DNA of 64,000 nt from Flavobacterium phycosphaerae (GTDB lineage: Bacteria; Bacteroidota; Bacteroidia; Flavobacteriales; Flavobacteriaceae). The notes beneath the pieces were generated by a model that saw only the letters and a program-made list of their open reading frames with translations, was not told the DNA's origin and made no database searches. Numbering within the stretch: the first letter of the stretch is position 1; each line of letters opens with the position of its first letter. The stretch spans positions 216,501 to 280,500 of the forward strand of contig NZ_JAAATZ010000001.1 of NCBI RefSeq assembly GCF_010119235.1, written 5' to 3'. A program made the translations under genes and the position numbers. This document shows, piece after piece, positions 22,544 to 32,592 of this stretch.

Positions 22544-23917
22544 AACGGTACTAAAGGTTTTGAAGATAATGTTGAAGTCGAGAAAAAGGCTTCGATGTTT
22601 GATGTAATATAAGTCGTATTGTAGTTTTATCAGACTGTCTTCGATAGTGGCGCCATACGAATAATTGACTTGTGCCCAACCCGTTAATCCGGGTTTTATG
22701 ACGTGACGGGTTTCATAAAAAGGCATTACTTCGGCAATTTCATTTACAAAAACCGGTCGTTCCGGTCTTGGCCCAATGACAGCCATTTCGCCTTTCAGAA
22801 TATTGTAAAACTGCGGAAATTCATCAATTCGGGACTTCCTTAAAATCTTCCCGAAAGGCGTCACTCTGGAATCATTGGAAGTTGCAAAAACAGCTCCTGC
22901 TTTTTCGGCGTTTTTAATCATCGTTCTGAACTTAACAATTTTAAAAACCTTACCGTTTTTACCAACTCTTTCCTGAGTGTAAAATAATCTTCCTTCATTT
23001 CCAATCATATTGCCGATAATAACCAAAGGAATCAAAACTACACCAATGGTTAAGCCAATCAGTGAAAAAATAATTTCCAAAAACCTAACAATGATGAGAT
23101 ACAAATGGTTCTGATTGCTTCTGCTAAAAGGGAAATACCGGTAAAAATCACGAGAAACATATTGCACCGGAATGCGCTGCGTAATAGTTTCGTACACCTG
23201 TGTATACTCTCGAATGATAAATCCATTTTCTAACAAATGTATCAGCTGGTTGTATAATTTTACTGTGATACCGTCTGTTTTTTGGGATGCAATTACAATT
23301 TCAGAAACCGAAAACTCTTTGACAAATTTTTCTAAATCATTAATTTCGATATTCTTGACTTTTACAAAAGATATTTTACTTTCATCCGAACTGTCTGAAT
23401 TGACGTAACCCAAGACTCTGTAGTGCGGATCGGCATTTTCGAGTCCGTCGACCAATTCTTTTACTTGTTCTTTATCACAAATCAGTATTACTTTTTTGAG
23501 GAATCTATTGGAGGCAAAAAACCGAACGTAAATTATTCGCCAAGTAAACAAGGCTGTAAAAATGGCGATAAAAAAGATAAGAATCTGTAAACGATTGGAG
23601 GGTAAAACCGGAGTATAAATGGGTGTCAACAAATAAACCAAGACAGTTGTTGACGTGGTTAAAATGATACTTTTTATAATTTGAAATTGGTTACTGGCAA
23701 CTTGTAAATTATACATTTCAAATACAGAGCCTATAAAATTGAGGTATAATCCTAACACTATTGTCCAATAAAAATTAGTGCTAGAGATATTAAAATAATT
23801 GAATTTAAAAACAATCCCAACCAAATACAGAAAAAGCAATACGAAAACTACGTCAAAAATCCGTAAAAGAATTTTTCTTTCCGAAATTTCAAAATGGATG
23901 TCCTTGTATTTGTTCAT
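22523..23917 (-). CDS. Polyprenyl-phosphate glycosylphosphotransferase (WcaJ/WbaP-type initiating transferase)
   Basis: A 464-residue member of the large PGT family. Four or five N-terminal membrane helices and a CoA-binding-like Rossmann region (KKVILICDKEQVKELV...YRVLGYV) precede the catalytic C-terminal sugar transferase domain (about 270-464). That domain has the conserved QERVGKNGKVFKIVKFRTM, SRIDEFPQFYNILKGEMAVIGPRP and KPGLTGWAQVNY. It transfers a hexose-1-phosphate to undecaprenyl phosphate, starting a glycan repeat. It is the last gene of the long minus-strand glycan operon. Confidence 0.92.
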   Translation of the reverse strand: MNKYKDIHFEISERKILLRIFDVVFVLLFLYLVGIVFKFNYFNISSTNFYWTIVLGLYLNFIGSVFEMYNLQVASNQFQIIKSIILTTSTTVLVYLLTPIYTPVLPSNRLQILIFFIAIFTALFTWRIIYVRFFASNRFLKKVILICDKEQVKELVDGLENADPHYRVLGYVNSDSSDESKISFVKVKNIEINDLEKFVKEFSVSEIVIASQKTDGITVKLYNQLIHLLENGFIIREYTQVYETITQRIPVQYVSRDFYRYFPFSRSNQNHLYLIIVRFLEIIFSLIGLTIGVVLIPLVIIGNMIGNEGRLFYTQERVGKNGKVFKIVKFRTMIKNAEKAGAVFATSNDSRVTPFGKILRKSRIDEFPQFYNILKGEMAVIGPRPERPVFVNEIAEVMPFYETRHVIKPGLTGWAQVNYSYGATIEDSLIKLQYDLYYIKHRSLFLDFNIIFKTFSTVLFYRGQ

Positions 23918-24027
23918 TCTTTTCTTAAAAATCAGTAATGGAAACGCAAGTTAATAAAATTACCTATTCCCGTTAGAAATCCAATCAATGATTTTTTAAT
24001 ATTTTGCTGCTTTATAATTCAGGCTTT

Positions 24028-25358
24028 TTAGTCGGAAGTTTTATCTATCCTTACTTTTAATAATGATAACGAATAAACGAAAGCCGGTGCTGCGATTCTC
24101 ATGGCAGCATGGTTAATAGTAAGCAACCAAAAAGCTAAAAAACAAAACATATAAACATGTTGTTTGTTATCAATATATAAGAAAACCGGTGTAATAAATA
24201 CAATCATTAAGGCTATGATGCCTAATGTCCCGTGCTCGGCTATTGTTCTTGATATTTCATTGTGAGAGGTTATAATTTCACCTGTTTTTTCATAGCGGAG
24301 TTCTAATCCTTTTGATACCCCTACCCCAAAAACAGGATTGTCTTTAAAGGCTTCTATTTCACTGGCTAAAATTTCTTCTCTTCCGGTAAACCTACTTTCT
24401 TTAACTCTTCCCATTGCATCTTGATTCGCATACCGTTTGTCAATTAAGCCACTGGTTTGCATCGATGTATATATCCAAATAATACTAAAAACCAAAGTCA
24501 TGAAAACAAAAAGCAAATTCAATTTATAACGGCCGGTAGTAGTGGTATTAAAATATAAATAAAGTAATAAAAGCACTATCATTAAAAAACCGGTAATCAT
24601 ACCTCCTCTTGAAAAAGTAACTAAGCCTCTATAAGTTATATTAAAGGCTATGACCAAATTCAGAATAAAAATTAATTTGCTTTTAGAAGCAAAAATCAAC
24701 CTCGAAAAAAAGATAAACATACCGATGCCTAAAACAGTCGCCACCTGATTAGGTCCAAAACCTCCGGATGTTTCACCATTAGAACCGGTTCCCGTTATAA
24801 CTTCCTTCAAATCAGGAGTGTATAAAATAAGATAAACAGCTGTTGTAACTACCGGAAGTCCTAAGGTTAGCAGTATATTGTTCACTTGAGAAAAAGTAAC
24901 TTTCCGGTTATAATTATAGATAGCGGCTATACCAAGACAAACCGGACCCGAGATATTAAAGGCTATTGATTTTCTCATATCAGTTTGTAGATTCAATGTT
25001 TCGGTAGCCACCAGAACTCCGGGGATTAACAGTAGTAAATAAATCCAAAAAGGAACAGCATTTTTTGAAAAACCGCTGTAAAACATACCCAACAGCAAAA
25101 AAATCATTACACCATATTTTGAGAATTCATAAAGAATAGTACCACCTGTCATTCTCAAAAAACCTCACTCCCAACTATATAAGCTGATACGAATAGTACT
25201 TCATTATTCTTATTTCCGGTTTTAAGAACATAATACAACCCGAATAAAAAGATAGCAAAACCATAAATAGATGAAGCTGATTTAAAAAAATAAAAAAACA
25301 CTCCAAGTAAAACGTGAACTAGAATCAAGGTTATGTATCTCTTATCGTTTGCTTCCAT
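24028..25358 (-). CDS. O-antigen ligase/polymerase (WaaL/Wzy family), frameshifted
   Basis: A polytopic membrane protein with about 10-12 helices. The main frame holds the Wzy_C region with the periplasmic loop (RFTGREEILASEIEAFKDNPVFGVGVSKGLEL...SHNEISRTIAEHG), including the NPxxGxG and HN motifs of WaaL-type ligases. The N-terminal 67 residues (MEANDKRYITLILVHVLLGVFFYFFK) are in the adjacent frame. The break is a run of six A on the plus strand at 25157-25162; a seventh joins SAYIVGSEVF to LRMTGGTILY. I start at ATG 25358, 2 bases after the upstream gene. With an ABC exporter in the operon, a ligase role is more likely than a polymerase role. Confidence 0.85.
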
Positions 25359-25360
25359 TT

Positions 25361-26431
25361 TTAATTTTTTAACCAATTTAAGTATTTCTCAACAACCGCT
25401 TCTTCCGAATTATTTTCGTTAATCGTTCGGAACAATGCCTCTCCCATAGCAGTTCTTAACTCGCCATTATTCATTACTTTCAGCAAATGAAGATAAAACG
25501 CTTCAGTATCTTTTCGGTCAACAATAAATCCATTACTGCCATGTTTAATAATTAATGGAATTTCTCCGACATTAGTAGTCACCACCGCTTTTTTTAACAA
25601 GCCATACTCAATCAATGCCACCGGTAAGCCTTCTGAATCTGATGTCAAAACAGCAATAACACACTGATTGATAATGTTAGTAGTGTCATTTTTTGAACCA
25701 TAAACAAAAACAGTATCTTGTAATTCTTTTGACTCTATCAATGCTTTTATTTTAGTCGAATACTCATCCTTAAAATCTTTACCAACCAAATGAAACGTCC
25801 ATTCCGGGAAATTCTTTTTGACTTTTTCGGCTACATCCAACAATAAAAAATGATTTTTTTGCGGACGCAAATTGGCTAAACACAAAATCTTTTTTCCTTC
25901 AATTCCTTTTAAAGTTGTTTGAGGTGCTATAGCTGTTTCAACACTAGTAAAATTGGGCAAATAAATTACCTTTTTACAATTCAACTCCCTAACAGCCCAG
26001 CTTTTAAGCTGATAATTCACTACAATAATACCACTAAAAAAGAAGGACGCAATTTTTAAAGCTATGGTTTCCTTTTTGGTAATAAATTCACTTAATCCAT
26101 TATGATCATGCCAAATGACTTTTATTTTCGGATAAATGATTTTTGCCAAAACAGCTACAAAATAAGAGCTGCTGTGCGCATGAACAACCTCTATCTGATG
26201 GGTCTTGCAGTATTTTTTCAACCTTCTTGCTGCATGTAAATCAATCGTTTTCTTTTTTTCTAAAAAACAGTAATCCACTTTTTCAGACAGTTGTGATTTT
26301 AAATCCCCTTCAGCCCTTGTAGCAATAAGTCCCGAAAAGTCAATCTGTCCTACCAAAGCATTGGCATAATTAACAGCCATTTTTTCAGCACCTCCTACTT
26401 CGAGTGAATCAATTATTTGAACTATTCTCAT
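25361..26431 (-). CDS. Family 4 (GT-B) glycosyltransferase
   Basis: A 356-residue cytosolic glycosyltransferase. The N-terminal domain has DSLEVGGAEKMAVNYANAL, a common GT4 acceptor-side motif. The C-terminal domain has LANLRPQKNHFLLLDVAEKV and the EX7E-type TSDSEGLPVALIEYGLLKKAVVTTNVGEIP, which binds the nucleotide sugar. The gene overlaps the start of the upstream glycosyltransferase stop by 4 bases and lies 2 bases before the ligase/polymerase gene, so it is fully operonic. Donor and linkage are unknown. Confidence 0.9.
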   Translation of the reverse strand: MRIVQIIDSLEVGGAEKMAVNYANALVGQIDFSGLIATRAEGDLKSQLSEKVDYCFLEKKKTIDLHAARRLKKYCKTHQIEVVHAHSSSYFVAVLAKIIYPKIKVIWHDHNGLSEFITKKETIALKIASFFFSGIIVVNYQLKSWAVRELNCKKVIYLPNFTSVETAIAPQTTLKGIEGKKILCLANLRPQKNHFLLLDVAEKVKKNFPEWTFHLVGKDFKDEYSTKIKALIESKELQDTVFVYGSKNDTTNIINQCVIAVLTSDSEGLPVALIEYGLLKKAVVTTNVGEIPLIIKHGSNGFIVDRKDTEAFYLHLLKVMNNGELRTAMGEALFRTINENNSEEAVVEKYLNWLKN

Positions 26432-27545
26432 GATTGCAACAGTCCTTTAATTTCGTTTTCAAATACATCCAAAGTATACTTTCTCGACCAATCAATGGCT
26501 TTGCCAACCATTTGCTGATAAGATTCATTAGTATCCAACAGTAATGCTATTTGCTGTACATCTTTTGACAAATCCATTTCTAATAACACCCCTCGCTTGC
26601 CATAATCGAGCATATTGGGCACACAGGAAACAGCTGTCGCTATAGGCAAACAACCCCAAAACATACCTTCAGCCACTACTTTGGGCCAGCCTTCACTCAT
26701 AGAAGGTAAAACTACAAAATGATTTTCGATATAGGCCTTTTTAATAACTTCTTGATTTTGATTTCCTTTCAAAAAAACAAAGGTTTCCAAATTATTATCC
26801 GAAACATAGTTTTCCAGCATTTTTCTTTCATTGCCTTCTCCAAAAAGCGTAAGCTGCACCTTTCTTCCTGTTTTGTGCAATTGCTCAATTAATTGAATCG
26901 CATAAAGTGGATGCTTACCATTAGATAAAGTACCAACGAAGACAAATGAAATTATTGCACCAAATTTTTTGGCTGTACGTCAATCTTATCACTCTCCCGG
27001 TAACTGGCGGTAAAAAAAGGTTTTATGTTTTTGGAACTGTTTACCCATTCACCGTATACTAAAACCTGCATGTTTTTGGTCAAAAATGTACTGCTGATTA
27101 TCCACTTCTGAAATCGATAACTCAAAGGTTGCTTAGCTTCAGGATCCCAATTGCCGGCATATTTGGTAGTTTTACTCTTTTTTGGAAAAAGAATCTGAAC
27201 GAAACTTCCCAACAAACCAATATTTCCGGGACACCGAAGCTGAATATGGTCAGCCGACTTCATAGCCTTATAAAGGATGAAAATATTATAAAAGGAATAA
27301 AAAAAAGCTCGAATGGTATTGCTAAAAGAAGTCATATCCATGTCTTTCAACTCGTAGACTTTAGTAATTGGGAACTCAATTTGAGTATTCAAAAAACCTC
27401 TGTCATCGTTCCAAACGGCACATACGAAGGTTATTTCGTCTACATTTTTTGCCCAATAGACCATCTCTTTTGCATAAGGACTATAGGCAAAATAAACATC
27501 ATTTTTAAAAATGAGCGGTGCTGTAGATACAACTAGTAATCGCAT
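26428..27545 (-). CDS. Family 4 (GT-B) glycosyltransferase, frameshifted
   Basis: The first frame (MRLLVVSTAPLIFKNDVYFAYSPYAKEMVYW) holds the N-terminal domain, and the second the donor-binding domain (KVQLTLFGEGNERKMLENYV, PSMSEGWPKVVAEGMFWGCLPIATAVS). They join when one base is added to the run of six T (plus strand) at 26965-26970: the link then reads KFGAIISFVFVGTLSNGKHPLYAIQLIEQLHKTGRK, a canonical GT4 hinge. The restored protein is about 372 residues. Start overlaps by one base with the acetyltransferase stop upstream. Confidence 0.88.
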
Positions 27546-28099
27546 TAAATATATCCTTTAGAACTTTTTTCAGAAATTTTAACTGCAGGTACCCCTAAAT
27601 AGACCGAATTCTTAGCGGCACTGGTAATCATCAACGAACTGGCACCAATCAGCACATCATCTTCAATGACAATATTCCCGGCAACAACCGTATTTACACC
27701 AATAAAAACATTGTTCCCTATAACAGGTATGCCACGATTTTCATCTAATCCTGAAACTCCAATGGATACTCCCTGACCAATATTGCAGTTGTTACCTATG
27801 ACCACTTTCGGGCTCAAAAAAATACCTCCATAATGGCCTACATAAAATGAATGACCAATCGTAGCCGGAGGTGGTATAGAAATACCCGCTACTATTTCGA
27901 GCATTTTTTGCCAAAAATAAAGCGGAATGAAAACAATAATTCTTAGTGGTTTCCATTTTATCTTGATGTGACAAAAATGGGCAATCCGATATTGAAAAGT
28001 GGCCCAAAATCCTTGGGTTAAAAAAACTATGGTAAAAAAGTTTCCTCCATAATTTTTATGTTTCAAGTAATCGGATTTTATTAACTGAAATAGGGTCAT
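27545..28099 (-). CDS. Serine O-acetyltransferase-like hexapeptide acyltransferase
   Basis: A 184-residue left-handed beta-helix enzyme of the CysE/SATase type. The N-terminal part (MTLFQLIKSDYLKHKNYGGNFFTIVFLTQGFWATFQYRIAH) is the short helical domain found in glycan-cluster CysE-like proteins. Hexapeptide repeats begin near ATIGHSFYVGHYGGIFLSPKVVIGNNCNIGQGVSIG, with the catalytic His in GHYGG. In polysaccharide operons such enzymes usually O-acetylate sugars rather than make cysteine precursor. Acceptor not known. Confidence 0.85.
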   Translation of the reverse strand: MTLFQLIKSDYLKHKNYGGNFFTIVFLTQGFWATFQYRIAHFCHIKIKWKPLRIIVFIPLYFWQKMLEIVAGISIPPPATIGHSFYVGHYGGIFLSPKVVIGNNCNIGQGVSIGVSGLDENRGIPVIGNNVFIGVNTVVAGNIVIEDDVLIGASSLMITSAAKNSVYLGVPAVKISEKSSKGYI

Positions 28100-28100
28100 T

Positions 28101-29099
28101 TCAACTGATTTTAGGTTTAGTAAAAAACAAACTCAGCCAACCCACACATCTTCCAGAAAATTCGGTAAAGGCTTCGGTGCGTTTGCTCGTGGTAAAGATA
28201 TTACCAAATCGGACAAATGTCAACAACAATACGGTAGCATTCCATTTAAACTTTGCTTTAAAACTAGGATTTGGGTATTTTACTCGCCACACATACCAGC
28301 CGTTTCGCACTACCATCTTGCCGTAAACATATTTATTGGGCCTGCCGGCCTGATCATGAAAGTGAGATAATTGGGCTTTGGTATTGATCACATTTTTTCC
28401 GAAAGCTTGGGCTCTGATTGAAAAATCGGCATCTTCATACAAGCCATATCCTTCAAAATAGTGTGAAAATGCAATCTGATCCAAAACTCTTTTCCGAAAG
28501 GCAAAAGACATTCCAATCAACAAATCAACTTCATACGTTTTACCATTCAGAGGAAAACCACAAGTACGGCCATGTGAAAAATCGGGCATACGACCCGGAC
28601 CCAAATCCGAAGCCAATCCCACCATATTTCTCAATATATTCCGATCGCCTTCAGGATAAACATATCCTTCAAATTCATAAAACCGTTTTTTATTATAGTA
28701 TTTGTTTGGTTCTTTTTTAATCCAATTGTTTTCATTGATGGCAACTCCTCCTACTCCTACTATCGCATCCTCGGTATTGAATGTCTTGATGATTTCTTCA
28801 AAGTACTCAGGTTCTAAAATTGTATCATCATCTAAAAAACAAACCACTTCTGAAGTTGGGACAACTTTTGAAACCCCAAAATTTCGCTGCTTAGTCAGGC
28901 CTCTGTTTTCTTGAGTAACCCTGTAATAATCCAGATTTAGAAACGAACTTCCTGCTAATGCAGTTTCGGTTTCGGTGTTCAAAGAACCATCAACAATGAC
29001 AATCTGATTGGGGTAAAGAGTCTGTTTCGCTACTGAATGTAATAAATTCAGCAACGCTTTAGGACGCATATATGTACAAACAATTAGAGTGAAGTTCAT
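28101..29099 (-). CDS. Family 2 (GT-A) glycosyltransferase
   Basis: A 332-residue glycosyltransferase. The GT2 fold starts TLIVCTYMRPKALLNLLHSVAKQTLYPNQIVIVDGS, and the metal-binding triad is in VVCFLDDDTILEPEYFEEI. A second conserved acidic patch is EGYGLYEDADFSIRAQAFG (the catalytic ED). There is no membrane anchor. It sits 1 base from each neighbouring gene in the glycan operon. Sugar specificity cannot be read. Confidence 0.9.
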   Translation of the reverse strand: MNFTLIVCTYMRPKALLNLLHSVAKQTLYPNQIVIVDGSLNTETETALAGSSFLNLDYYRVTQENRGLTKQRNFGVSKVVPTSEVVCFLDDDTILEPEYFEEIIKTFNTEDAIVGVGGVAINENNWIKKEPNKYYNKKRFYEFEGYVYPEGDRNILRNMVGLASDLGPGRMPDFSHGRTCGFPLNGKTYEVDLLIGMSFAFRKRVLDQIAFSHYFEGYGLYEDADFSIRAQAFGKNVINTKAQLSHFHDQAGRPNKYVYGKMVVRNGWYVWRVKYPNPSFKAKFKWNATVLLLTFVRFGNIFTTSKRTEAFTEFSGRCVGWLSLFFTKPKIS

Positions 29100-29100
29100 T

Positions 29101-30645
29101 TTATTTAGTTCTTTTTCCCAATTTCTGCAGATTCTTGGCGTAAAAAATCGATTTATTGAATTGTATTTGACGATAAGGCATTCTCAGAATTCGCATCGGA
29201 AGTGACCATTTTGACCCGGTAAATAAATACAGAAAAAAGTATTTATGACGGTATTCATTAACCAGTTCTTTCCCGAAATGCTTATAGGAGAAGTACATAA
29301 TCGTAGGACTCGGCACCGGTCTTATCCATTTTACCGGATGGTCTAATTCCCACGGTTGTTTTTTCCTTTTCTTTCCTAACACAGCAGACTGGCTACCCCA
29401 AAAACGGTAACCTCCAACAGGAGGCTTGAGATGCAAACTGTTAGAAAAAGGATTTTGCAGCACAATCACACCTATTTTAGTCAGCGATAATCCAAAGTCA
29501 TTGTCTTCACCGTAACCGCCGTCATAATTAATGTCATTGCCTTCTAATTTCGTTACAAACTCTCTTTTGACACAATTATTAGCATTGTTGTAAAACTGGG
29601 CTGCACCTGCCAAATAACGGTTTGGTCCGTAATTTTTCAATTTATGGCGTAAATCATCTAAATTTTGTTGTTGATGATTAGCCTGAATATCTAAACCATT
29701 GCAGGCATCAGCATGATAGGTTTGCAAAAAACGGATGTGGTTTTCTATGTAATCCGGCAAAACCCTCAAATCATCGTCACCAAACACAATGTATTCACTT
29801 GTACACAATTCGATGGCTTCATTTCGGGCTCTGCAACTTCCTTTGGTTTCCTGCCATTTAATAATCAGTTCAAATGGATAATCGGACGGATTGTAGAGGC
29901 TTTCGTTTCTCTCTTTTGCCGGAGTTGCATCAACCACAACGACTTGACTAGGAAGATAGGTCTGATTTTTCAAATCCTCCAACAAATTCAGTGTAAAATC
30001 CTGTCGCATCATAGTCGGAATAATATAACTGACTGTCGGTTTTCCCTGAATTGGTTTTAATTCCCTCGGCTTAACAATAGCCGTTTTGTTGGTTATCTTA
30101 AAATTCTTTCGGGCATAAAACAGGGCATTCCACTCGGCAACACGCCAAAACCCCTTTCGATACAACATATAAAACGCATGGGTGCTTTTAAAATTTTTGA
30201 CGTAAAAAACATAACGCTCCTTAGCGGTAAACTTCACTTTATTCTTTTCAACAATATCGAATAATCCTTTGCAATACATGGGAACCGCGCCTTGTAACCT
30301 CACAGCATTGTACCCGAAATCTAAAGCTTGCAGTTGAACATTTTCATAATCAGAATCAAAACCACCCAAGGTTTCCCAAACTGATTTCCTCACAGCAAAC
30401 TGATACGGGTTAATGCGCCAGCTAATGCATTGGTCAACACCATCAAAATCCTGAATGAACCAAAAAAAAGTAGCGGTCTGATATACCAATTCCATGAACG
30501 CATTCTTATAGCCTTGTTCAAACGAACTATGCCAAATATCGCCCGGACCGACTGCTAACTTATCAAGCATTTTAAAATCGGGAGTTCCTTTATAAAGTAT
30601 TACTTCTCCGGTCTCCGTTATGTATTCATTAAGTGTTATTTTCAT
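29101..30645 (-). CDS. Two-part family 2 glycosyltransferase
   Basis: A 514-residue protein. The region at about 210-440 is a GT2 domain (VSYIIPTMMRQDFTLNLLEDLKNQTYLPSQVVVVDAT, YIVFGDDDLRVLPDYIENHI, DGGYGEDNDFGLSLTKIG). The first 200 residues are a partial GT-A-like module (FIQDFDGVDQCISWRINPYQFAVRKSVWETLGGFDSDYE) that looks like the C-terminal half of a second GT2 domain without its own nucleotide-binding start. So it may be a degenerate bifunctional enzyme or may have an acceptor-binding module. The start ATG is 3 bases after the FkbM stop. Confidence 0.82.
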   Translation of the reverse strand: MKITLNEYITETGEVILYKGTPDFKMLDKLAVGPGDIWHSSFEQGYKNAFMELVYQTATFFWFIQDFDGVDQCISWRINPYQFAVRKSVWETLGGFDSDYENVQLQALDFGYNAVRLQGAVPMYCKGLFDIVEKNKVKFTAKERYVFYVKNFKSTHAFYMLYRKGFWRVAEWNALFYARKNFKITNKTAIVKPRELKPIQGKPTVSYIIPTMMRQDFTLNLLEDLKNQTYLPSQVVVVDATPAKERNESLYNPSDYPFELIIKWQETKGSCRARNEAIELCTSEYIVFGDDDLRVLPDYIENHIRFLQTYHADACNGLDIQANHQQQNLDDLRHKLKNYGPNRYLAGAAQFYNNANNCVKREFVTKLEGNDINYDGGYGEDNDFGLSLTKIGVIVLQNPFSNSLHLKPPVGGYRFWGSQSAVLGKKRKKQPWELDHPVKWIRPVPSPTIMYFSYKHFGKELVNEYRHKYFFLYLFTGSKWSLPMRILRMPYRQIQFNKSIFYAKNLQKLGKRTK

Positions 30646-30648
30646 TAT

Positions 30649-31447
30649 CTATTTGATGTTTAACCCGGCAAAAGTAATAATTTCATTCCCCCTAAATCTT
30701 ACCGTTTTATATGGATACTTCATCTCCTTAAAAAATTGTTCTAATTTGATATAGGTTGGCTCACCACCAACGATATGATAGGAAGCGATGGCAAAATTAG
30801 GATGGTATTTTTCTATATTTTTTTACATCCTTCGAGTGCTTCTATTTCGGCACCTTCTATGTCCATTTTAATAAAATCTAATCGTTCTAATTTATGGCTT
30901 TCAACCCAATCATCTATTGTAACAGATTGCTTTTTGACACAATGTTGAGCATCCGGAATCCAAATGGCGGATGAACCAACCGTGCCGGCCTCATAAAAGT
31001 CTATTTCTCCGTTTTTGTTCCAAAATAATATATCTTCAATGAGAATATTTTCAGGCAAATCATTATTTAAATCTATATTATTTTTAATCTTTTGGATATT
31101 GAACTTATCTGGTTCTATGGCGAATACTTTGCCATTTGGACCAACAAGCTTGGAGAATAGCATTGATAAATGACCACAATTGGCACCTGCATCTACTACA
31201 ATATCATTGGTTTTTACTTTATAAAAGTGTTGATAATAATCAAAATCAACAATAATGGGGTACAGTGCTTCATTAGTAAAAAAGGAAACATTATTATGAG
31301 TCGTCTCATAAGTAATCCTTCCGTTTTTTTCTGACAGACCGAATGAAGTATTTCTTTTTTTCAGCAGCGAATAATAAAACAATTTAATCTTTTCCTTTTG
31401 CCTCCCTTTTGGAACAAAATAGCTTATTATTTTTTTAGTTTTTTCAT
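30649..31447 (-). CDS. FkbM-family methyltransferase with two frameshifts
   Basis: S-adenosylmethionine-dependent O-methyltransferase. The core frame has motif I (VVDAGANCGHLSMLFSKL), AIEPDKFNIQKIKNNI and KMDIEGAEIEALEG, typical of FkbM. It ends early, but adding one base to the seven T (plus strand) at 30818-30824 continues it as KYHPNFAIASYHIGGEPTYIKLEQFFKEM to a stop at 30649. At the 5' end an ATG at 31447, overlapping the upstream stop, reads MKKLKK then a stop; one base more in the seven-T run 31430-31436 gives MKKLKKIISYFVPKGRQK joined to the main frame. It would methylate a sugar hydroxyl in this glycan. Confidence 0.82.
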
Positions 31448-32592
31448 TATTTTATTATTTTTCGATAGTAGTCAACACTTTGCGCTGCTACTACTTCGAT
31501 ACTGAATTTTTGAATCGCCTTTTTTCTGGCTGCCGCTCCTAACTCCTTTCGCAAGGAGTAATCGTTGAGCAATGTACTGATTTTATCGGCATATTCCTTG
31601 TGCTTTTTGGGGTTCACTAAATAACCGTTGACTCCTTCATCAATAATTTCTGTTGCCCAGCCAATGTCTGATGCTACTATAGCTTTATTCATGGCCATTG
31701 CTTCTATCCAGGAAACCGGCAGGGCTTCGGCAAAAGTTGGAAAAACACAAACAGCAGCAGAGTTGATATGTTCTTTAATACTGTCATAGGTAACGCTTCC
31801 CACATAGGTTACATTTTGCAAAGCATCTTTGTTGAACAAAGGTTGCATCATCTCCCAAACCGAACTGTTTCCACTGATTATATCCTTTGCATCTCTGCCC
31901 ACCAAAATGAGTTTGGCTTGGTTATTTTGTTGGTACACTTCGTTAAAAATAAACGGCAGTTCAAGAGAACCTTTCTTTCTGACCAAGGTTCCAAAGTATA
32001 AAATTGTATTGGGTTGCTCGTTGATACAATTATCGTCAACGTCGAATATAGTCAAATCGATACAATTGGGAATGACTGTAATATCGCGTTGTAAAGCAAA
32101 CAATTCTTTGGTAATCTCAGCAGTGTAACGGCTCACGGAAACCAATCCGTCGGCAAATTGCAATGCTTTGCTTTCGTGATAACGATTCCTGATTTTAACC
32201 GGTCTATTTTCTAAATGACAAAAATAGGTGTCGCTACCGTGCAGCTTAACCACAACCGGGCACTTTGGTTGTATACCCGAAGTAATCCCGTCCCAATCGG
32301 ATGCCTCCAAGATGTCTATTTTTTTTTCGTTGTATAATTTATTGACGAGTCGTTTTATCTTATTTTGAGTCAGCCATTTGGAGATCCCTTTAACCTTTAC
32401 ATTTTTGATTAAGTAAAAAGAAACTCCGTTTTCTTCAAAAAAATCGTCTTTGTTTTGCCCGTAAACCAAAACCGTAACGGCATGACCGCTTTCAACCAAT
32501 CCTTTGGAAAGATTTGAAATACTGGTCCCAATGCCTCCAAAAGCATTCATCTTAGGATGCGGAAACTCGGCGGTCAGAAAAGCTATTTTCAT
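31447..32592 (-). CDS. Family 4 (GT-B) glycosyltransferase
   Basis: A 381-residue enzyme starting MKIAFLTAEFPHPKMNAFGGIGTSISNLSKGLVESGH, the Gly-rich acceptor loop of GT4. The donor domain has LYFGTLVRKKGSLELPFIF and PTFAEALPVSWIEAMAMNKAIVASDIGWATEI with the two Glu of EX7E. It abuts the upstream glycosyltransferase by one base and overlaps the inferred FkbM start by one base, so translation may be coupled. Similar to glycogen-synthase-like GT4 of capsule loci. Confidence 0.9.
   Translation of the reverse strand: MKIAFLTAEFPHPKMNAFGGIGTSISNLSKGLVESGHAVTVLVYGQNKDDFFEENGVSFYLIKNVKVKGISKWLTQNKIKRLVNKLYNEKKIDILEASDWDGITSGIQPKCPVVVKLHGSDTYFCHLENRPVKIRNRYHESKALQFADGLVSVSRYTAEITKELFALQRDITVIPNCIDLTIFDVDDNCINEQPNTILYFGTLVRKKGSLELPFIFNEVYQQNNQAKLILVGRDAKDIISGNSSVWEMMQPLFNKDALQNVTYVGSVTYDSIKEHINSAAVCVFPTFAEALPVSWIEAMAMNKAIVASDIGWATEIIDEGVNGYLVNPKKHKEYADKISTLLNDYSLRKELGAAARKKAIQKFSIEVVAAQSVDYYRKIIK

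Noticed and set aside
27545..28099. Cysteine biosynthesis serine acetyltransferase (CysE)
   Set aside because: The hexapeptide enzyme has the short N-terminal domain and sits among glycosyltransferases; sugar O-acetylation is more likely, so I give no cysE symbol.
25157..31436. Phase variation by homopolymer slippage in glycan genes
   Set aside because: Runs of 6-7 are shorter than typical contingency tracts, and the same kind of loss occurs in bcp, msrBA, the sigma factor and the phosphoesterase, with runs as short as CCC. A sequence error explains all sites better.
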